A DNA stretch of 64,000 nucleotides from Sceloporus undulatus (taxonomy: Eukaryota > Chordata > Lepidosauria > Squamata > Phrynosomatidae). The position numbers were made by a program, and so were the translations under genes. The notes beneath the pieces are model-generated. The model had not been told where the DNA came from and made no database searches. It was given only the letters and a program-made list of their open reading frames with translations. Below, one piece after another: positions 1 through 10,549 of this stretch; position 1 is the stretch's first letter; each line of letters begins with the position of its first letter. The stretch is taken from assembly GCF_019175285.1 (NCBI RefSeq), contig NC_056523.1:123992927-124056926 (forward strand), in the 5' to 3' direction.

Positions 1-1101
1 GCAACTCTCACTCATGGCTGAAAGGAAGATGGCAAAACGCCATGAGTATAATTGGTCACACTGGTCAGCCATGTGCATTAGGAAAGCTAAATCATTGTAT
101 ACTTCTGGGATGTCAATTATGTGATTGTCTTCATGCATTGGCTTAAAAGAATACTTGAGCAATGGCTGCCGTACAAGCCATAAGAGTGGGTACGTGGCAA
201 TAACCCCATAGAGGAACATTAAGAAAAGGTAAGTAGCCATCAGTTTCTGCAGAATGGAAGCCAAGCTATGGGTACAGAGGAAAGTAGAGTAGCCAGTGAG
301 GTTCTCTGTGTCTAACCAGCAAACATGTTTAAAGGAGATGGATCCTACACAGTTGGAAGTATAGCCCAGCACAGTTAGGACCTTTGCAACTTTGAAGATG
401 GTTTGTCCCATGTAGATTTTGTAAATCAAAGAAGCACTTTCAGTGTGCGCTCTAAACCTGCAGATCTTCTCAAAGAGTGCCCGGCCTTGCTCTTTGTCCT
501 TCCATTCAAGGAAAAGAGAAGATGAAGGTGATATCAGTTGGTTTTGGCTCCCTCCTGCAACAGTGGTTTTGGGCAGGCCTAGGAAATGCTGGCAAGCCAT
601 CTCAGAGAGAGCTTTGGCAGTCCAAGGTGACTCAAAGCATTTCATGAGGATGGATAAAAACTGTTCAATCTTTGATGAAGTCTTAGGATACCTGAACCAG
701 AAGTTGCTACTAGCCATTAAAAGCATTGAGTTAACAAGTGCAAGATAAGGGAAATACTTGGAAAACCAGGGCAAAGCCTTTTGATAACAGATATGACTGA
801 TGTACATGTACTGCTGGTAGTCAAGGCTGACTGGATGGCCACTGTATGTAGCAGGAAATATTTCATTAATGGTTGGATTTATAACTCCAGGTGTGGGTAT
901 AGATGTTGCTGTCTCATTTAGCTTGTTATTCAGAGGCAGACATGTCACTTGGTCAACAGAGATTAGCAGAGTCCCTGATAGAAGAGAAACCATCAGCATT
1001 GCTAGTACTAAGTAATCCATCAGGACATCCCACCAAGGCTTTAGAGTCTGGAACTGAGCATGGCTGTCATTGTGGAAGGTCACTTCTGACAGAGTAAACA
1101 T
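1..1101 (-). CDS. LRRC8D-like VRAC subunit, 5' part (runs off window)
   Basis: The minus strand is open without a stop from an ATG at 1101-1099 to the window edge (367 codons); the cytosolic leucine-rich-repeat half lies outside. LRRC8 proteins are plasma-membrane subunits of hexameric volume-regulated anion channels. The N-terminus MFTLSEV, KPWWDV (21-26) before TM1 (about 22-47), DQVTCLP (50-56) and LDYQQY (93-98) match LRRC8D better than A, B, C or E. TM2 is about 117-136, TM3 and TM4 follow, and N62-E-T is a possible glycosylation sequon in extracellular loop 1. Oddities: tyrosine at residue 95, where LRRC8D has Phe and LRRC8A Arg103; the usually near-invariant [11 protein letters not shown] reads [27 protein letters not shown] reads LEWKDKEQGRALFEKI. 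No intron interrupts this part. The ATG aligns with the family start, and an AG just upstream could be the acceptor of a non-coding first exon. Either a fast-evolving functional paralogue or a gene under relaxed constraint. Confidence 0.9.
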   Translation of the reverse strand, partial: MFTLSEVTFHNDSHAQFQTLKPWWDVLMDYLVLAMLMVSLLSGTLLISVDQVTCLPLNNKLNETATSIPTPGVINPTINEIFPATYSGHPVSLDYQQYMYISHICYQKALPWFSKYFPYLALVNSMLLMASSNFWFRYPKTSSKIEQFLSILMKCFESPWTAKALSEMACQHFLGLPKTTVAGGSQNQLISPSSSLFLEWKDKEQGRALFEKICRFRAHTESASLIYKIYMGQTIFKVAKVLTVLGYTSNCVGSISFKHVCWLDTENLTGYSTFLCTHSLASILQKLMATYLFLMFLYGVIATYPLLWLVRQPLLKYSFKPMHEDNHIIDIPEVYNDLAFLMHMADQCDQLYSWRFAIFLSAMSESC

Positions 1102-1388
1102 CACTTTAAAAAATTAAGTATGAATTCAATAATGTCACTGAGGTTTTTTCTCCATTTTTCACTGATAAAGAAACCTGTGTGAATAAGGACACACATTTGA
1201 GTTTACAGCTGGATTTTATATCTTTTCAAAATCAAACTTCATTGCCTTTCTTATGAGTTAGTGTTTGCGCAATCTGCTAGAACCTCCTTTGCGCAATCTG
1301 CTAGAACACTCCTCCCTGCTAATTCCATCAAAAGACATCATGCAGAAGACATCATGGGTTAGTTTAACATCAAGCTAGTTTTATTTTT

Positions 1389-2127
1389 AGTTTCTTGTGG
1401 ATTTTTTCAGGCTATGTGGCCATGTTCTAGAAGAGTTTCTTCCTGACGTTTCTACAGCATCTGTGGCTGGCATCTTCAGAGAATGCTAATCTGGAAAAGA
1501 GTGGGTATACAGTATATATACTGTGTGATCCTGAGTGAGGAGGAGTGATTCCCATATTAATTTGTGTATTGTTCTGTTGTTGATGGCCTCCTCAGGGTAG
1601 GAGGATATGAAAAGAGGATTAGTATCTGCTACTTGGTGATCCTTGTTTGCTGGGAAGCCTCTGACCCTGAGTGATTTCTCATTTGCATTTGCTGAGTCCT
1701 CATTTTGCTATTCTTCAGGACTGGTAGCCAAACTTTAATTACTTTGAAGATTTCTTCTTTCCTGTTGAAGTTGTCCAAGTGTTTGTGGATTTCAATGGCT
1801 TCCCTGTGCATTCTGACCTGATAGTTGTTGGCATAGTCCAGAATTTCAGTGTTCTCAAACAGCATTTTGTGCCCAGGATGGTTTATAATGTGTTCTGCTA
1901 ATTTATAATGTGCCCAGGATGGTTTATAATGTGGGTATATATATACTGTGTTCAGGATCACACAATATATATATACCCACTCTCTTCCAGGTTAGCATTC
2001 TCTGAAGATGCCAGCCACAGATGCTGGCGAAACATCAGGAAGAAACTCTTCTAGAACATGGCTGCATAGCCTGAAAAAATTCACAAAATACTATGGATGC
2101 AGCCATAAAAGCCTTCAACTTCACATT
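1389..2127 (-). mobile_element. Penelope-like retroelement fragment
   Basis: A decayed fragment of a Penelope-like element. Positions 1629-1961 on the minus strand translate to a piece resembling the C-terminal endonuclease region of these elements, with HREAIEIHKHLDNFNRKEE as the recognisable block. Downstream of it in element sense (1389-1530) lies the terminal repeat, and an inverted copy of the same repeat lies at about 1930-2127. Inverted or tandem terminal repeats of this kind are typical of the family. A further terminal-repeat copy is at 55.6-55.8 kb. Family assignment is from memory of its protein and tail. Confidence 0.65.
2000..2034 (+). other. hammerhead-ribozyme-like core in Penelope terminal repeat
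   Basis: The repeat contains CTGAAGA, matching the hammerhead core CUGANGA, then a 6-bp stem (GCCAGC/GCTGGC) with a 7-nt loop, then GAAAC. This is the order core-stem II-GAAA of hammerhead ribozymes, which Penelope-like elements are known to carry. Further copies are at 1441-1480 (minus) and 55671-55705 (plus). Stem III and the cleavage site are not convincing by eye. Confidence 0.4.
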
Positions 2128-2453
2128 AATTTTATTTTCTTTCCTCCCACCAATTCCATCATGAAGAGCTTTGGAGATCTCGAAAGCTTACGGACATTTT
2201 TGTATTCTGATTGGTCAAATAAAGGCATTGCGCTAATATCAATTTTGGAATCTTTCATTGGCTGTTGCACTGAAACAAGGGTGCCCCAGTGGAAGCTCTA
2301 CTTTTGGTTTGTGTTTTTTCTCAAAGACACAGTTCTACAGAAAATTAAAAACACCAATTCTTGTGTATAATTATCTGTCCTGAAACTGAAGAATAGATTG
2401 TCTTATTAATAGAGGTACAACAAATAAGCTTTCTGGATAATGCTTGTTTGCCA

Positions 2454-2672
2454 TTGTTGTTGTGTGCTTGCAAGTCATTTCCAATTTACGGAGGCAAAGC
2501 TATCACAGGATTGTCTTGGTACGATTTATTCAGAGGGTGGGTGCCTTTGCCTTTCTCTGAGGTTGACAGAGTGTGATTTGCCCAAGGTAGGTTTCCATAA
2601 CTGAGCGGGGATTTGAACCCTGGTCTCTCAGTGTTCTATGCTCACACTCAAATCACTATGCCACACTGGCCC
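2454..2672 (-). mobile_element. tRNA-derived SINE with (CAA)n tail
   Basis: Reverse complement of a typical squamate SINE: head near 2672 (CCAGTGTGGCATAGTG), a B-box-like GGTTCAAATCC segment, a conserved middle, and a tail ending in a CAA run (GTTGTTGT on the plus strand). Confidence 0.7.
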
Positions 2673-2799
2673 TCCCTTCCACAATACCCACACAAAAAAG
2701 TACATACACTGCCTTATATCAGCATGTACCACCAAAAGGATTCCAGCCTACAACTTTGCATATTTTTCTGCCACGAAACACAGGTGTAAAACAAAGCCT

Positions 2800-2905
2800 C
2801 CCTCCTGATGTGAGTTATCTGAGGAAATAGACCAAGTCTACGAAAGCTTATGCTACAGCATCTTTCACACAGTATCAAAGATGCTTGCTACAAGATTCCT
2901 TTGCA
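2800..2905 (+). repeat. interspersed repeat, 'CTACGAAAGCTTATGCTACA' type
   Basis: Contains the motif CTACGAAAGCTTATGCTACA, followed by GCTACAAGATTCCTTTGCAT. The GCTACAAGA motif also occurs in the inverted repeat at 27.4 kb. This is a common dispersed vertebrate repeat; I cannot name its family. Confidence 0.45.
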
Positions 2906-3069
2906 TACTCATATTGATGTGTTTAAGGAAAATCTATGTTCTTTATTCCACAGATTTCCCATATGTCCATTGTCACATTTCTCTCTGTGCTTTCTGCCCA
3001 CTTCCCCAGTGTCACTTTGTATGCATGAAAAGCAAACAGGTCTGAGAACAGCTTCTTCTATAAATGTAT

Positions 3070-3125
3070 GCTCTCCACATGAGCCAGAACTGTAAGAAAA
3101 CAGAGTTCTGGCTCATGTGGAGAGC
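3070..3125. repeat. perfect 22-bp inverted repeat (hairpin)
   Basis: Arms 3070-3091 and 3104-3125 are perfect reverse complements and are separated by a 12-nt loop. It is not part of any larger transposon I can delimit. Confidence 0.85.
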
Positions 3126-3374
3126 CTTCATGTATTGAGGAGTCCCTCCTGTTCACAACCATGGCTTTTCAAGCAACAATGAAAAGATAATGAGCTCCCC
3201 TCCTCATGTTGAATAAACAAGTTTAAGAATGTCTGAACAAGGTTAAGTATCAATGATCTAACTAACTAATATGGGGCAGATAACTATTTTTATAAAGAAA
3301 TAAGTAAGGGGAGAAATTTGGACTTCCATGTTCACAATTGATAGAAAGAAGAGTTAGCTCCAGTTTGTCCAAAA

Positions 3375-3500
3375 CGCATCCCCAAACTGTGTGCCTCTAG
3401 AAAAATGAGATCACAGCTCCCATCAACTCCACCCAACATGGTCAATTGGCAGGGATGATGAGAGTGGCAGTCCAAAACATCTGGAGGGACCTGGGTCAGA
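3375..3500. mobile_element. palindromic MITE remnant (type A)
   Basis: Contains CACAGCTCCCATCAACTCC and, inverted, CAGTCCAAAACATCTGGAGG. These are the two halves of a dispersed palindromic MITE seen better at 24.3, 25.9 and 49.8 kb. Terminal inverted repeats are degraded. Confidence 0.45.
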
Positions 3501-4046
3501 AAAAGCTGCTCTAATGGCAGCTCTTGCTTTAGCTTTGGTTCCCTTTGTTCTGCTACTGACACTACAGTGCACAGACTTTAAGCATCTGCTGTATAACTAG
3601 AGCAGACACCCTTTCCTTCCTCTATAGATAGATTTACCAAAAATATAGTTGTTGCTTGCTCAGAACACTTGCCCTAAACATGGTGGTAACTAATTTCTGT
3701 TCTGCTAAGAAAACATGTGGAGTCCCAGCCCTGATCTCCTGAAAAGGAGGACCTGAGGGAGCACTTCACACTACTCTTGCTGAGTATACATTTAGAAGTA
3801 TAGTTTCAGCATTCCTATGCACAGCCATTTCTGGGTGTGGTTATAGCATACCATCCAACATTTCACCAATGAAAATTAGAAACTATACCGCCAGGCAGTA
3901 TCACAGTGTGTTCAAGATGACAAAAGTTATTAATGAGGAAGCTGGAGTCTGTAGCAATTAATTTTTGTCAAATCTACTGGCAACGGCAAGATTCTTCCCT
4001 TTCCTCTCCTCTCCTGTCTGCTAAGTTATTTGAATACAAACTACTA

Positions 4047-4297
4047 CACTTGTCCCTCCACATTTGCAGCTTTGACTTTTGTGGATTTGATTATTCATGG
4101 ATTTTATTAATATGTTCTCGCTAGGTCTTCCAGTGCAACTCTATGGTCAGCTTTAACCAAAAATTGCACTGGAGGCCCTAGTGATTCCTAGAGAGGTATT
4201 TTCTCAGGTAAAAACATAGTGTTTTTGTTATTTACAGTTTTTCCACATTCATGGGGGTCATGTGCCCTTAACCCCAGCGAATGCGGAGGGACAAGTG
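4047..4297. mobile_element. Tigger/mariner-like MITE
   Basis: A 251-bp element with terminal inverted repeats starting CACTTGTCCCTCCRCATT and flanked by TA on both sides (4045-4046, 4298-4299), as in Tc1/mariner elements. It has no coding capacity. The internal GTGGATTTGATTATTCATGG resembles pogo/Tigger-type MITEs. Confidence 0.7.
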
Positions 4298-4334
4298 TAT
4301 TGCACTTTGAATTCAGTTTGCAGCAATTTGGTAC

Positions 4335-5206
4335 CTTGCAATAGGTACCTTAAGTCCGGGGATGGAGATTTGTCAACCAGTCCTGGATGGGGTCACACTT
4401 CCCCTAAAGGATGAAGTTTGCAGTTTGGGAATGCTCCTGGACTCATCACTACAATTGTCATCTCAAATGCGTGTGACAGCCAGGAGTGCTTGATATCAAC
4501 TTCGGTTGATATGCCAACTATGCCCCTACCTGGACCAAAAGGACCTAGAAGCAGTGGTACATGCACTGGTAATCTCTCGTCTTGATTTCTGTAACGTGCT
4601 CTACATGGGGCTACCCTTGTACCAAGTTTGGAAGCTTCAGCTGGTTTAAACTGCGGCAGCCAGACTGGTCATCAGTTCATCCAAGTATGACCATATAACA
4701 CCTGTCTTAAAATCTCTTCACTAGCTGCCAATTAGCTTCCGGGCACAATACAAGGTGTTGGTTATTACCTTTAAAGCCCTACATGGCTTGGGCCCAAGTT
4801 ACTTGCAGGAACGCCTCTCCCTACACAATCTGCCCCGTACACTTAGAATAACTGGGAAGAACGTGTTAGAACATCAATCAACCAGGCTCACATCAACTTC
4901 ACAGTAGCTGCTCCAAAATTGTGGAACAGTCTCCCGGAAGAAGTCCATCTCATTACCTCCTTGGAGTGGTTTAAGAAGGCACTTAAGACGGATCTCTTCC
5001 GGCGAGCTTACCCACCTGACCTTGTGTAAGAAACACCTCCAGAGCATTGACTACTGCATTTCCACTTGATGATGAGTTAGTTTTAAGATTAATGGTATTA
5101 TTTTTATTGATGTATTTTATATGTATTTTATTATTGATGTATGGATTTTAACGGACTGTAATCCCACCTCGATCCACCTGGGAGAGGTGGGAAAATATAA
5201 ATAAAA

Positions 5207-5207
<1 letters not shown>
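4335..5207 (+). mobile_element. L2-clade LINE, 3' end
   Basis: A 5'-truncated LINE. Broken frames give peptides resembling L2 reverse transcriptase C-terminal text (SRLDFCNVLYMG, KALHGLGPSYL type), homologous to the minus-strand copy at 30.3-31.2 kb. The 3' tail passes directly into an (ATT)n run. Inactive copy. Confidence 0.7.
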
Positions 5208-5258
<51 letters not shown>

Positions 5259-5268
5259 NNNNNNNNNN
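5208..5268. repeat. (ATT)n microsatellite ending in a 10-N gap
   Basis: About 50 bp of ATT repeats followed by N at 5259-5268. The array is the LINE tail; its true length is unknown. Confidence 0.95.
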
Positions 5269-6542
5269 ATTTAAATAAGATGAGGGCAAAGGAGGAAAGC
5301 AGGAGAGAGAGAGAGAAAAGCTGGGTCATTTTAAAAGCAGTGGAGAAAGTGGAACTACAGAGGATTAATCAGGATTGCCCAGGAGTCTCCCCACCTGCCA
5401 GGCTACTCTCAGTTGTCGGCAGCAGCATGGCAGCTTGGTCAGGGAGTACAAAAGCAGACAGGCAACAAGAGGAGGCCAATTGAGCCACTGCTGCTGAAGA
5501 GTTGGAAGAAGTCCCCCTGAAGTGCCCCTTCTTTTGTGGGGGTCCTAACCTCTCCATCCTTCCCTCCCAAGTACTCACCCACCCAGGCCCTGCCTAGGGT
5601 GTCCCACTTTGGGAAGCAGTGCCTGGGTTTGGGAGATGTTTTGAGGGAGATCACTGCTGCTCTCCTCCCTTGACATTACCACACTGGGTGACACAAACCC
5701 TAGTGATGCCAATGATGCCCCTGCTAAATTGGGACAATTGGAGGGTATGTTATAGCAGTTGCCATGGGCTGCATGCCAACCAGGTTTCCCTCAAGGATGC
5801 CTGGAGGGTGATAAGGAGTGGAATGGGGAAATTTGTACTGTATTGAGGAAAGCAAGTCCCCTGTCTTCTGCCTCTTTTCCAATGCCTGCCACATTGCTCA
5901 CAAGACTACCACATACACATAAGTCTTTGTACAGGGCAGTGGCAGGGTTCCCATCATCACACCCTGCAAATCCTCCAGGTATCTCTCCTCTGTTCTCCTT
6001 TTTACTTTCCTCAAAGATCCTCACCTGCAGACTGCCTGGCACTTTTCCGGCACACCCTTTGCTCTGATCCGCAAGGTTTGTCCTCTTCCAAGCCTCTCTC
6101 CTTGAGTTGTGGTTTTAGTCTGCACACAAATCTTTTTTAGTCCTGCTCCCTGTGCAAGATGCATTATTCTGTTTCCATAGCAGCTGCATTCAAGAGGAAA
6201 GGGCTGGAGGGGAGAGAGGCTTTAAGTTCTTGAAAACAAACCTCATTTACTTTCAAAGGGACTGCTTGACACATTTCCTTGATATTCAGGAAGGAAAGAA
6301 GCTATTAAAATAATTGAGCGAATTAATCACGCACCTACTGGCAGAACATTTCATTCATTTCTTCATGTTTTAATCAAGAGGTTTAGAGCACATTTCCCCC
6401 TAATTTTGTCCTCACAATCCTTCAAGGTAGAACCTTACTTTCCCATGCCTTCTTAAGACTCTGACCATATAGATTACACATTTTCAATATCAGTCAACTT
6501 ACCCCCACACCCACACTATTTACTTTTTATCATCTTTTGCCT
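5269..6542. other. intergenic, no gene recognised
   Basis: Several short open frames occur on both strands (up to about 100 codons), but none has a recognisable domain, codon bias or splice structure. I see nothing assignable here. Confidence 0.6.
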
Positions 6543-6702
6543 GGCCCATCCACACTACACAATTACAGAATTATGAATCCAGTTTAACTGTCGTGGCCCA
6601 TGAAATCCTGGGATTTGCAGTTTGGGGACTGGAACCTGAGGAATTCCCTGAGTGGGAATTCTAAAGGCTTCTCCCTAAACTGCAACTCTCAGGATTGCAT
6701 GG
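6543..6702. mobile_element. palindromic MITE (type B), interrupted by CR1
   Basis: Resembles the palindromic family seen at 9.7, 26.7 and 34.0 kb (ATTATGAATCCAGTTTAACTG head; AAACTGCAACTCTCAGGATT second half). The second half stops where the CR1 tail at 6706 begins, so CR1 probably inserted into or beside it. Confidence 0.5.
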
Positions 6703-6705
6703 GAT

Positions 6706-8790
6706 AATAGAATCATAAAGTTGGAAGAGACCACAAGGGCCATCCAGTCCAACCCCATTCAGCCATGCAAGAAATCTAAATCAAAGCACCCTTGACAGAT
6801 GACCATCCAGCCTCTGTTTAAAGTCCTCCAAAGAAGAAGGCTCCTAACAGTTCATACTATCTGAAAGTTCCTCCGCTGAGGTGGAATCTCTTTCCCTGTA
6901 GGTTGATTCCATTGTTCTGGGTCCTATTCGCTGGAGCATCAGAAAACAAGCTTGCTGCATTCTCAATATGACATCCCTTCAAATACTTCAATAGGGCTAT
7001 CATATCGCCTCTTAAACTTCTCTTCTCCAGGCTAAACATACCCACTTCCCTAAGTCGCTCTTCACCATTTTAGTCGCCCTCCTTTGGACATGCTCCAGTT
7101 TGTCAATATCCTTTTTTGTACTGTGGTGCCCAGAACTGGACACAGTATTTCAGGTGAAGCCTGACCAAGGCAGAACAGAGTGGCACTATTACTTCCCTTG
7201 ATTTAGACACTATACTCCTATTGATGCAGCCTAGAATCACATGGGCATTTTTGGCTGTCGCATCACACTTTTGACTCATGTTCAATTTGTGGTCTACTTG
7301 GACTCCCAGATCCCTTTCACATGTAGTCCCATTCAGCCAGGTATCCCCTATCCTATATCTATGCATTTCATTTTTCTGCCCTAAGTGCAGTACCTTAAAT
7401 TTCTCCATGTTGAAATTCATTTTGTTAACTGTGGCCCAGCTTTCTAATCTATTAAGGTCATTTTGAATTTTGTCTGTCTCCTCTATGTATTAGCTACTCC
7501 TCCTAATTTGGTGTCATCTGCAAATTTGATAAGCATGCCTCCTTTTCTTTCATTCAAGTTGTTGATAAAGATGTTGAATAGCACTGGGCCCAGGACAGAA
7601 CCCTGTGGGACCCCACTGGTCACTTCTATCCAGGATGAAAAGGAGCCATTGTGGAGCACCCTTTGGGTTCGGCCTTCCACCAATTACAAATCCACCTAAC
7701 AGTTGCATTGTCTAACCCACATTTTACAAGCTTGTTTGCAAGGTTATCATGGGGGACCTTATCAAAGGCCTTACTGAAATCAGGATATGCTATATCCTTT
7801 TTTGTGATTATGGAATTGCCTTCTAGATGTTCACAGACTCTCTCTTTAACAGTCTGCTATAGAATCTTTCCTGGTATTGATGTCAGACTAACTGGGTGAT
7901 AATTGTTGGGATCCTCTTTTTTTCCCATTTTTGAAGATGGGGACAACGTTTGCTGTCCCCCAGTCTGCTGGGACTTCTGTTCTCCAGGAGTTCTGAAAGA
8001 TTATTGCTAATGAGTTTTAGATTACATTTACTAGTTCTTTTAATACCCTTGGATGTAGTTCATCTGGTCCTGGAGAGTTAAATTCATTTAGGATAACCAG
8101 GTATTCCTGTCCTACCTCTTTACTTATTCTGTGCTGCGTTTCCCCTATTGTGTCCTCTGCTCCATTTTCCTCAGGTTGAGCACCCTTTTCCTTTTGTGAG
8201 AAGACTGAGGCAAAGGTGTTGAGTATGTCTGCCTTTTCTCTGTCCCCTCTTAGCATTTTGCCATGTTCTTCACTCGGTGGCCCTACCATTTTCCTGTTCT
8301 TTTTGCTACAGACATACCCAAAAAGCCCTTTTTATTATTCTTAACCTCTCTAGCAAGCCTGCGCTAATTCTGCACTTTTGCTTTTCTGACCTTACCCCTA
8401 TATATGCTAGCTATTTGTTTGAATTCCTCTTTGGTGATTTCCCATCTTTTCCATTTCTTATACACGCCCCGTTTAAAACTTAGCTCAGTTGAAAGTTCCT
8501 TAATCATCCATCCTAGTTTCTTAAGACACCTCCCATTTTCCTCCTCATTAGAACTGTTTTAAATTGTGCCTTCAGTATTTCCCTTTTGAGAAACCTATCT
8601 GTCCTGATCTCCCTTCTCTTTTAGTATTCCTGACCCTGGGATGGCCCTCTGTATTTCCTTAAATTTACTGAACTCAGTAAAGTCTAGAATGCATGTCTGA
8701 CTATGCCTGGCTTCTCCTTTTCACTGTTTAACAAACTTCAGGAGAATGTAATCACTCCTGTTTAGGGATCCCACCCATCTCTGGCTTTTC
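6706..8790 (-). mobile_element. CR1 LINE, 5'-truncated, about 2.1 kb
   Basis: The minus strand carries broken reverse-transcriptase text. In element order: PGPDELHPRVLKEL near 8017-8289; [20 protein letters not shown] and the catalytic [10 protein letters not shown] at 7483-7683; TCERDLGVQVDHKLNMSQ and REVIVPLCSALVRLHLKYC at 7103-7420; [22 protein letters not shown] at 6857-7045. The 3' end (GGAAGAGACCACAAGGGCC and the TAGAATCATA tail, read on plus) is at 6706. Stops and frameshifts separate the blocks, so it is dead. The 5' boundary is approximate. Confidence 0.85.
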
Positions 8791-9199
8791 TTCATGAAGG
8801 AAGATTCAGGAGGACACATCCCGTGCTTCTACAAGCTTGCACCCCATTTACCAGGATGTTGTCACTGCAGTTAAAATAGAATATGGTTGTCAATGTGTCC
8901 TAGTGCAGACATCTGAAGATCCCAAAATATTGCATACTATCTTATGACCTTTGAGTTGGCCTAATAAAAAGATTGCCTAAATACGGGAATTTTTCATATG
9001 GCCAAGATGGCTAGATCTGCTCAGAATTATAACAAGAGCTTCCAGCTCCTCCTCCTCCTCATCTGACCCTTCCATACCAGAAGGTTCACCTTTCTTATGC
9101 AAATCAGACAAAATGTAGGAATCCTAGTTTGCTGAACCTTTCTGTCTAACTCAGGCCTGGTACAAATGGGTAGGGAAGCACTGCCCTGGTGCCGATTAT
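8791..9199. other. intergenic, nothing recognised
   Basis: Low-complexity or unique DNA between the CR1 and the GC-rich element. It holds no gene-like frame. Confidence 0.5.
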
Positions 9200-9545
9200 A
9201 GGTTCGAGAGCGTGCAGCAACCACATGTTCCCAAACTCTAGTCTGTACAGATGCCGCCATCATGGCAGCCTCCCGTCCCCACGGGGACCGCCATGATGAC
9301 ACAAGCGCAGTGCAGTGTCCGCATGTTGCGGCGCCACTCTCGCATCATCGACCCATGACAGTGTGCCAATGGCACACTCATTCGTCGACCGTGCAAACCT
9401 AAAAGAACCCATTTTTTATGGGTTCTTTTTGGTGCAGAGGGATGTCGCATGGTTTGGCTGCTGCGGTGTCCCTCAGGAGAAAAAACGAGCAGCCCACCCT
9501 TTTGGAATGGTCTGTTGAGCCCCTCAGCTGATCCTGCTGTTTTTC
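9200..9545. repeat. GC-rich element built of short palindromes
   Basis: Holds several separate perfect inverted repeats: 9258-9266/9290-9298, GTCCCC/GGGGAC within that loop, 9360-9367/9371-9378 and 9401-9412/9418-9429 (12-bp arms). The style resembles the element at 42.83-43.09 kb. No coding sequence. Outer boundaries are uncertain. Confidence 0.5.
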
Positions 9546-9673
9546 TCAAGTGGTACGTCTTTGCCATACCCAGCAGTGCAGTTAGGCAATTTAAAATTTC
9601 ATCACACAAGACTAGAAAAGTGGAATTTCAACAGGTCCCATTTCTCCCTTGCATTCCCTTTTTTTAATATAAG

Positions 9674-9889
9674 TCCAAAGCACACTGCAGAAATAATCCA
9701 GTTTGAGACTGTTTTAACTGCCCTGGCTCAGTGCTAGGGAGTCTTGGGAATTTTAGTTTATTGTGGCACCAGAGCAAGCTAACAGAAAAGGCTAAATGTC
9801 TCACAAAACTACAATTTCCAGAATTCCCTAGCATTGAGCTAGGGCAGTTAAAGTGGTCTGATTGGATTATTTCTGCGATACGTTTTGGA
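9674..9889. mobile_element. palindromic MITE (type B), 216 bp
   Basis: Ends are TCCAAAGCACACTGCAG and its diverged inverted copy (CTGCGATACGTTTTGGA). The body is nearly palindromic about its centre (AACTGCCCTGGCTCAGTGC versus CATTGAGCTAGGGCAGTT). Same family as the copies at 11.7, 26.7, 27.5, 34.0 and 44.7 kb. Confidence 0.75.
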
Positions 9890-10549
9890 CCATAGCACAC
9901 CTTTTCATTGATGGGCAAAACCCACTAAAAGGCTCTCAGTCTCACTGCTATTCCATTACAGTACTGACTTCATGTGATAGGTCCCTTCCACTGAAGTTCT
10001 GCTTCTCAGGCAGTCATGCAGTGTGAGTGGGTATAATTCTGCTCCTTTTCACCTCCCCCCCGACAGCAGTCGTGGCCACCAGCATGTTCCCAAAGCTGGC
10101 TGCTGTGCACATTCACACAGAAGCCAGCTTTGGGAGGAAGTTGGTGGTCACAAAGACAATGTTTGGCAATGTGGAAAACAGATCATGCAACCATGGATCG
10201 CCAAAGCGCTATGGTGGGGGAAATTGTGTAAGAATTTATGCCAAACTTATTTGCTTCCATTCTTAAACATTCACAGCAGAATGGTGTGATAAAGTTCTTA
10301 GACTCTGGACTTAATTAGGCTGAGGGTGTATTTTCTTGGTCACATTACATTATTCAAAGTAAGCTGCACCAGCCCAGTTTCCTTTAGGATCCCTTCTGCT
10401 GATTCTGGTTGGTGGCACCCTGATTAACAGCCTTGACAGCATGACCACTCACTGCACCTTAGTTTACCTCATAATAGCTCATGATCTATATAGATCTGCA
10501 TAGATCTTGGCCTGCATAGATCTTTGGATGATGTTGAGTGCCCCTCCTT

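Noticed and set aside
443-1097. Plus-strand frames of 101 and 64 codons
   Set aside because: They are antisense shadows of the LRRC8D-like coding sequence.
3070-3125. Rho-independent terminator
   Set aside because: The genome is vertebrate, so a bacterial terminator makes no sense, and no T run follows the stem.
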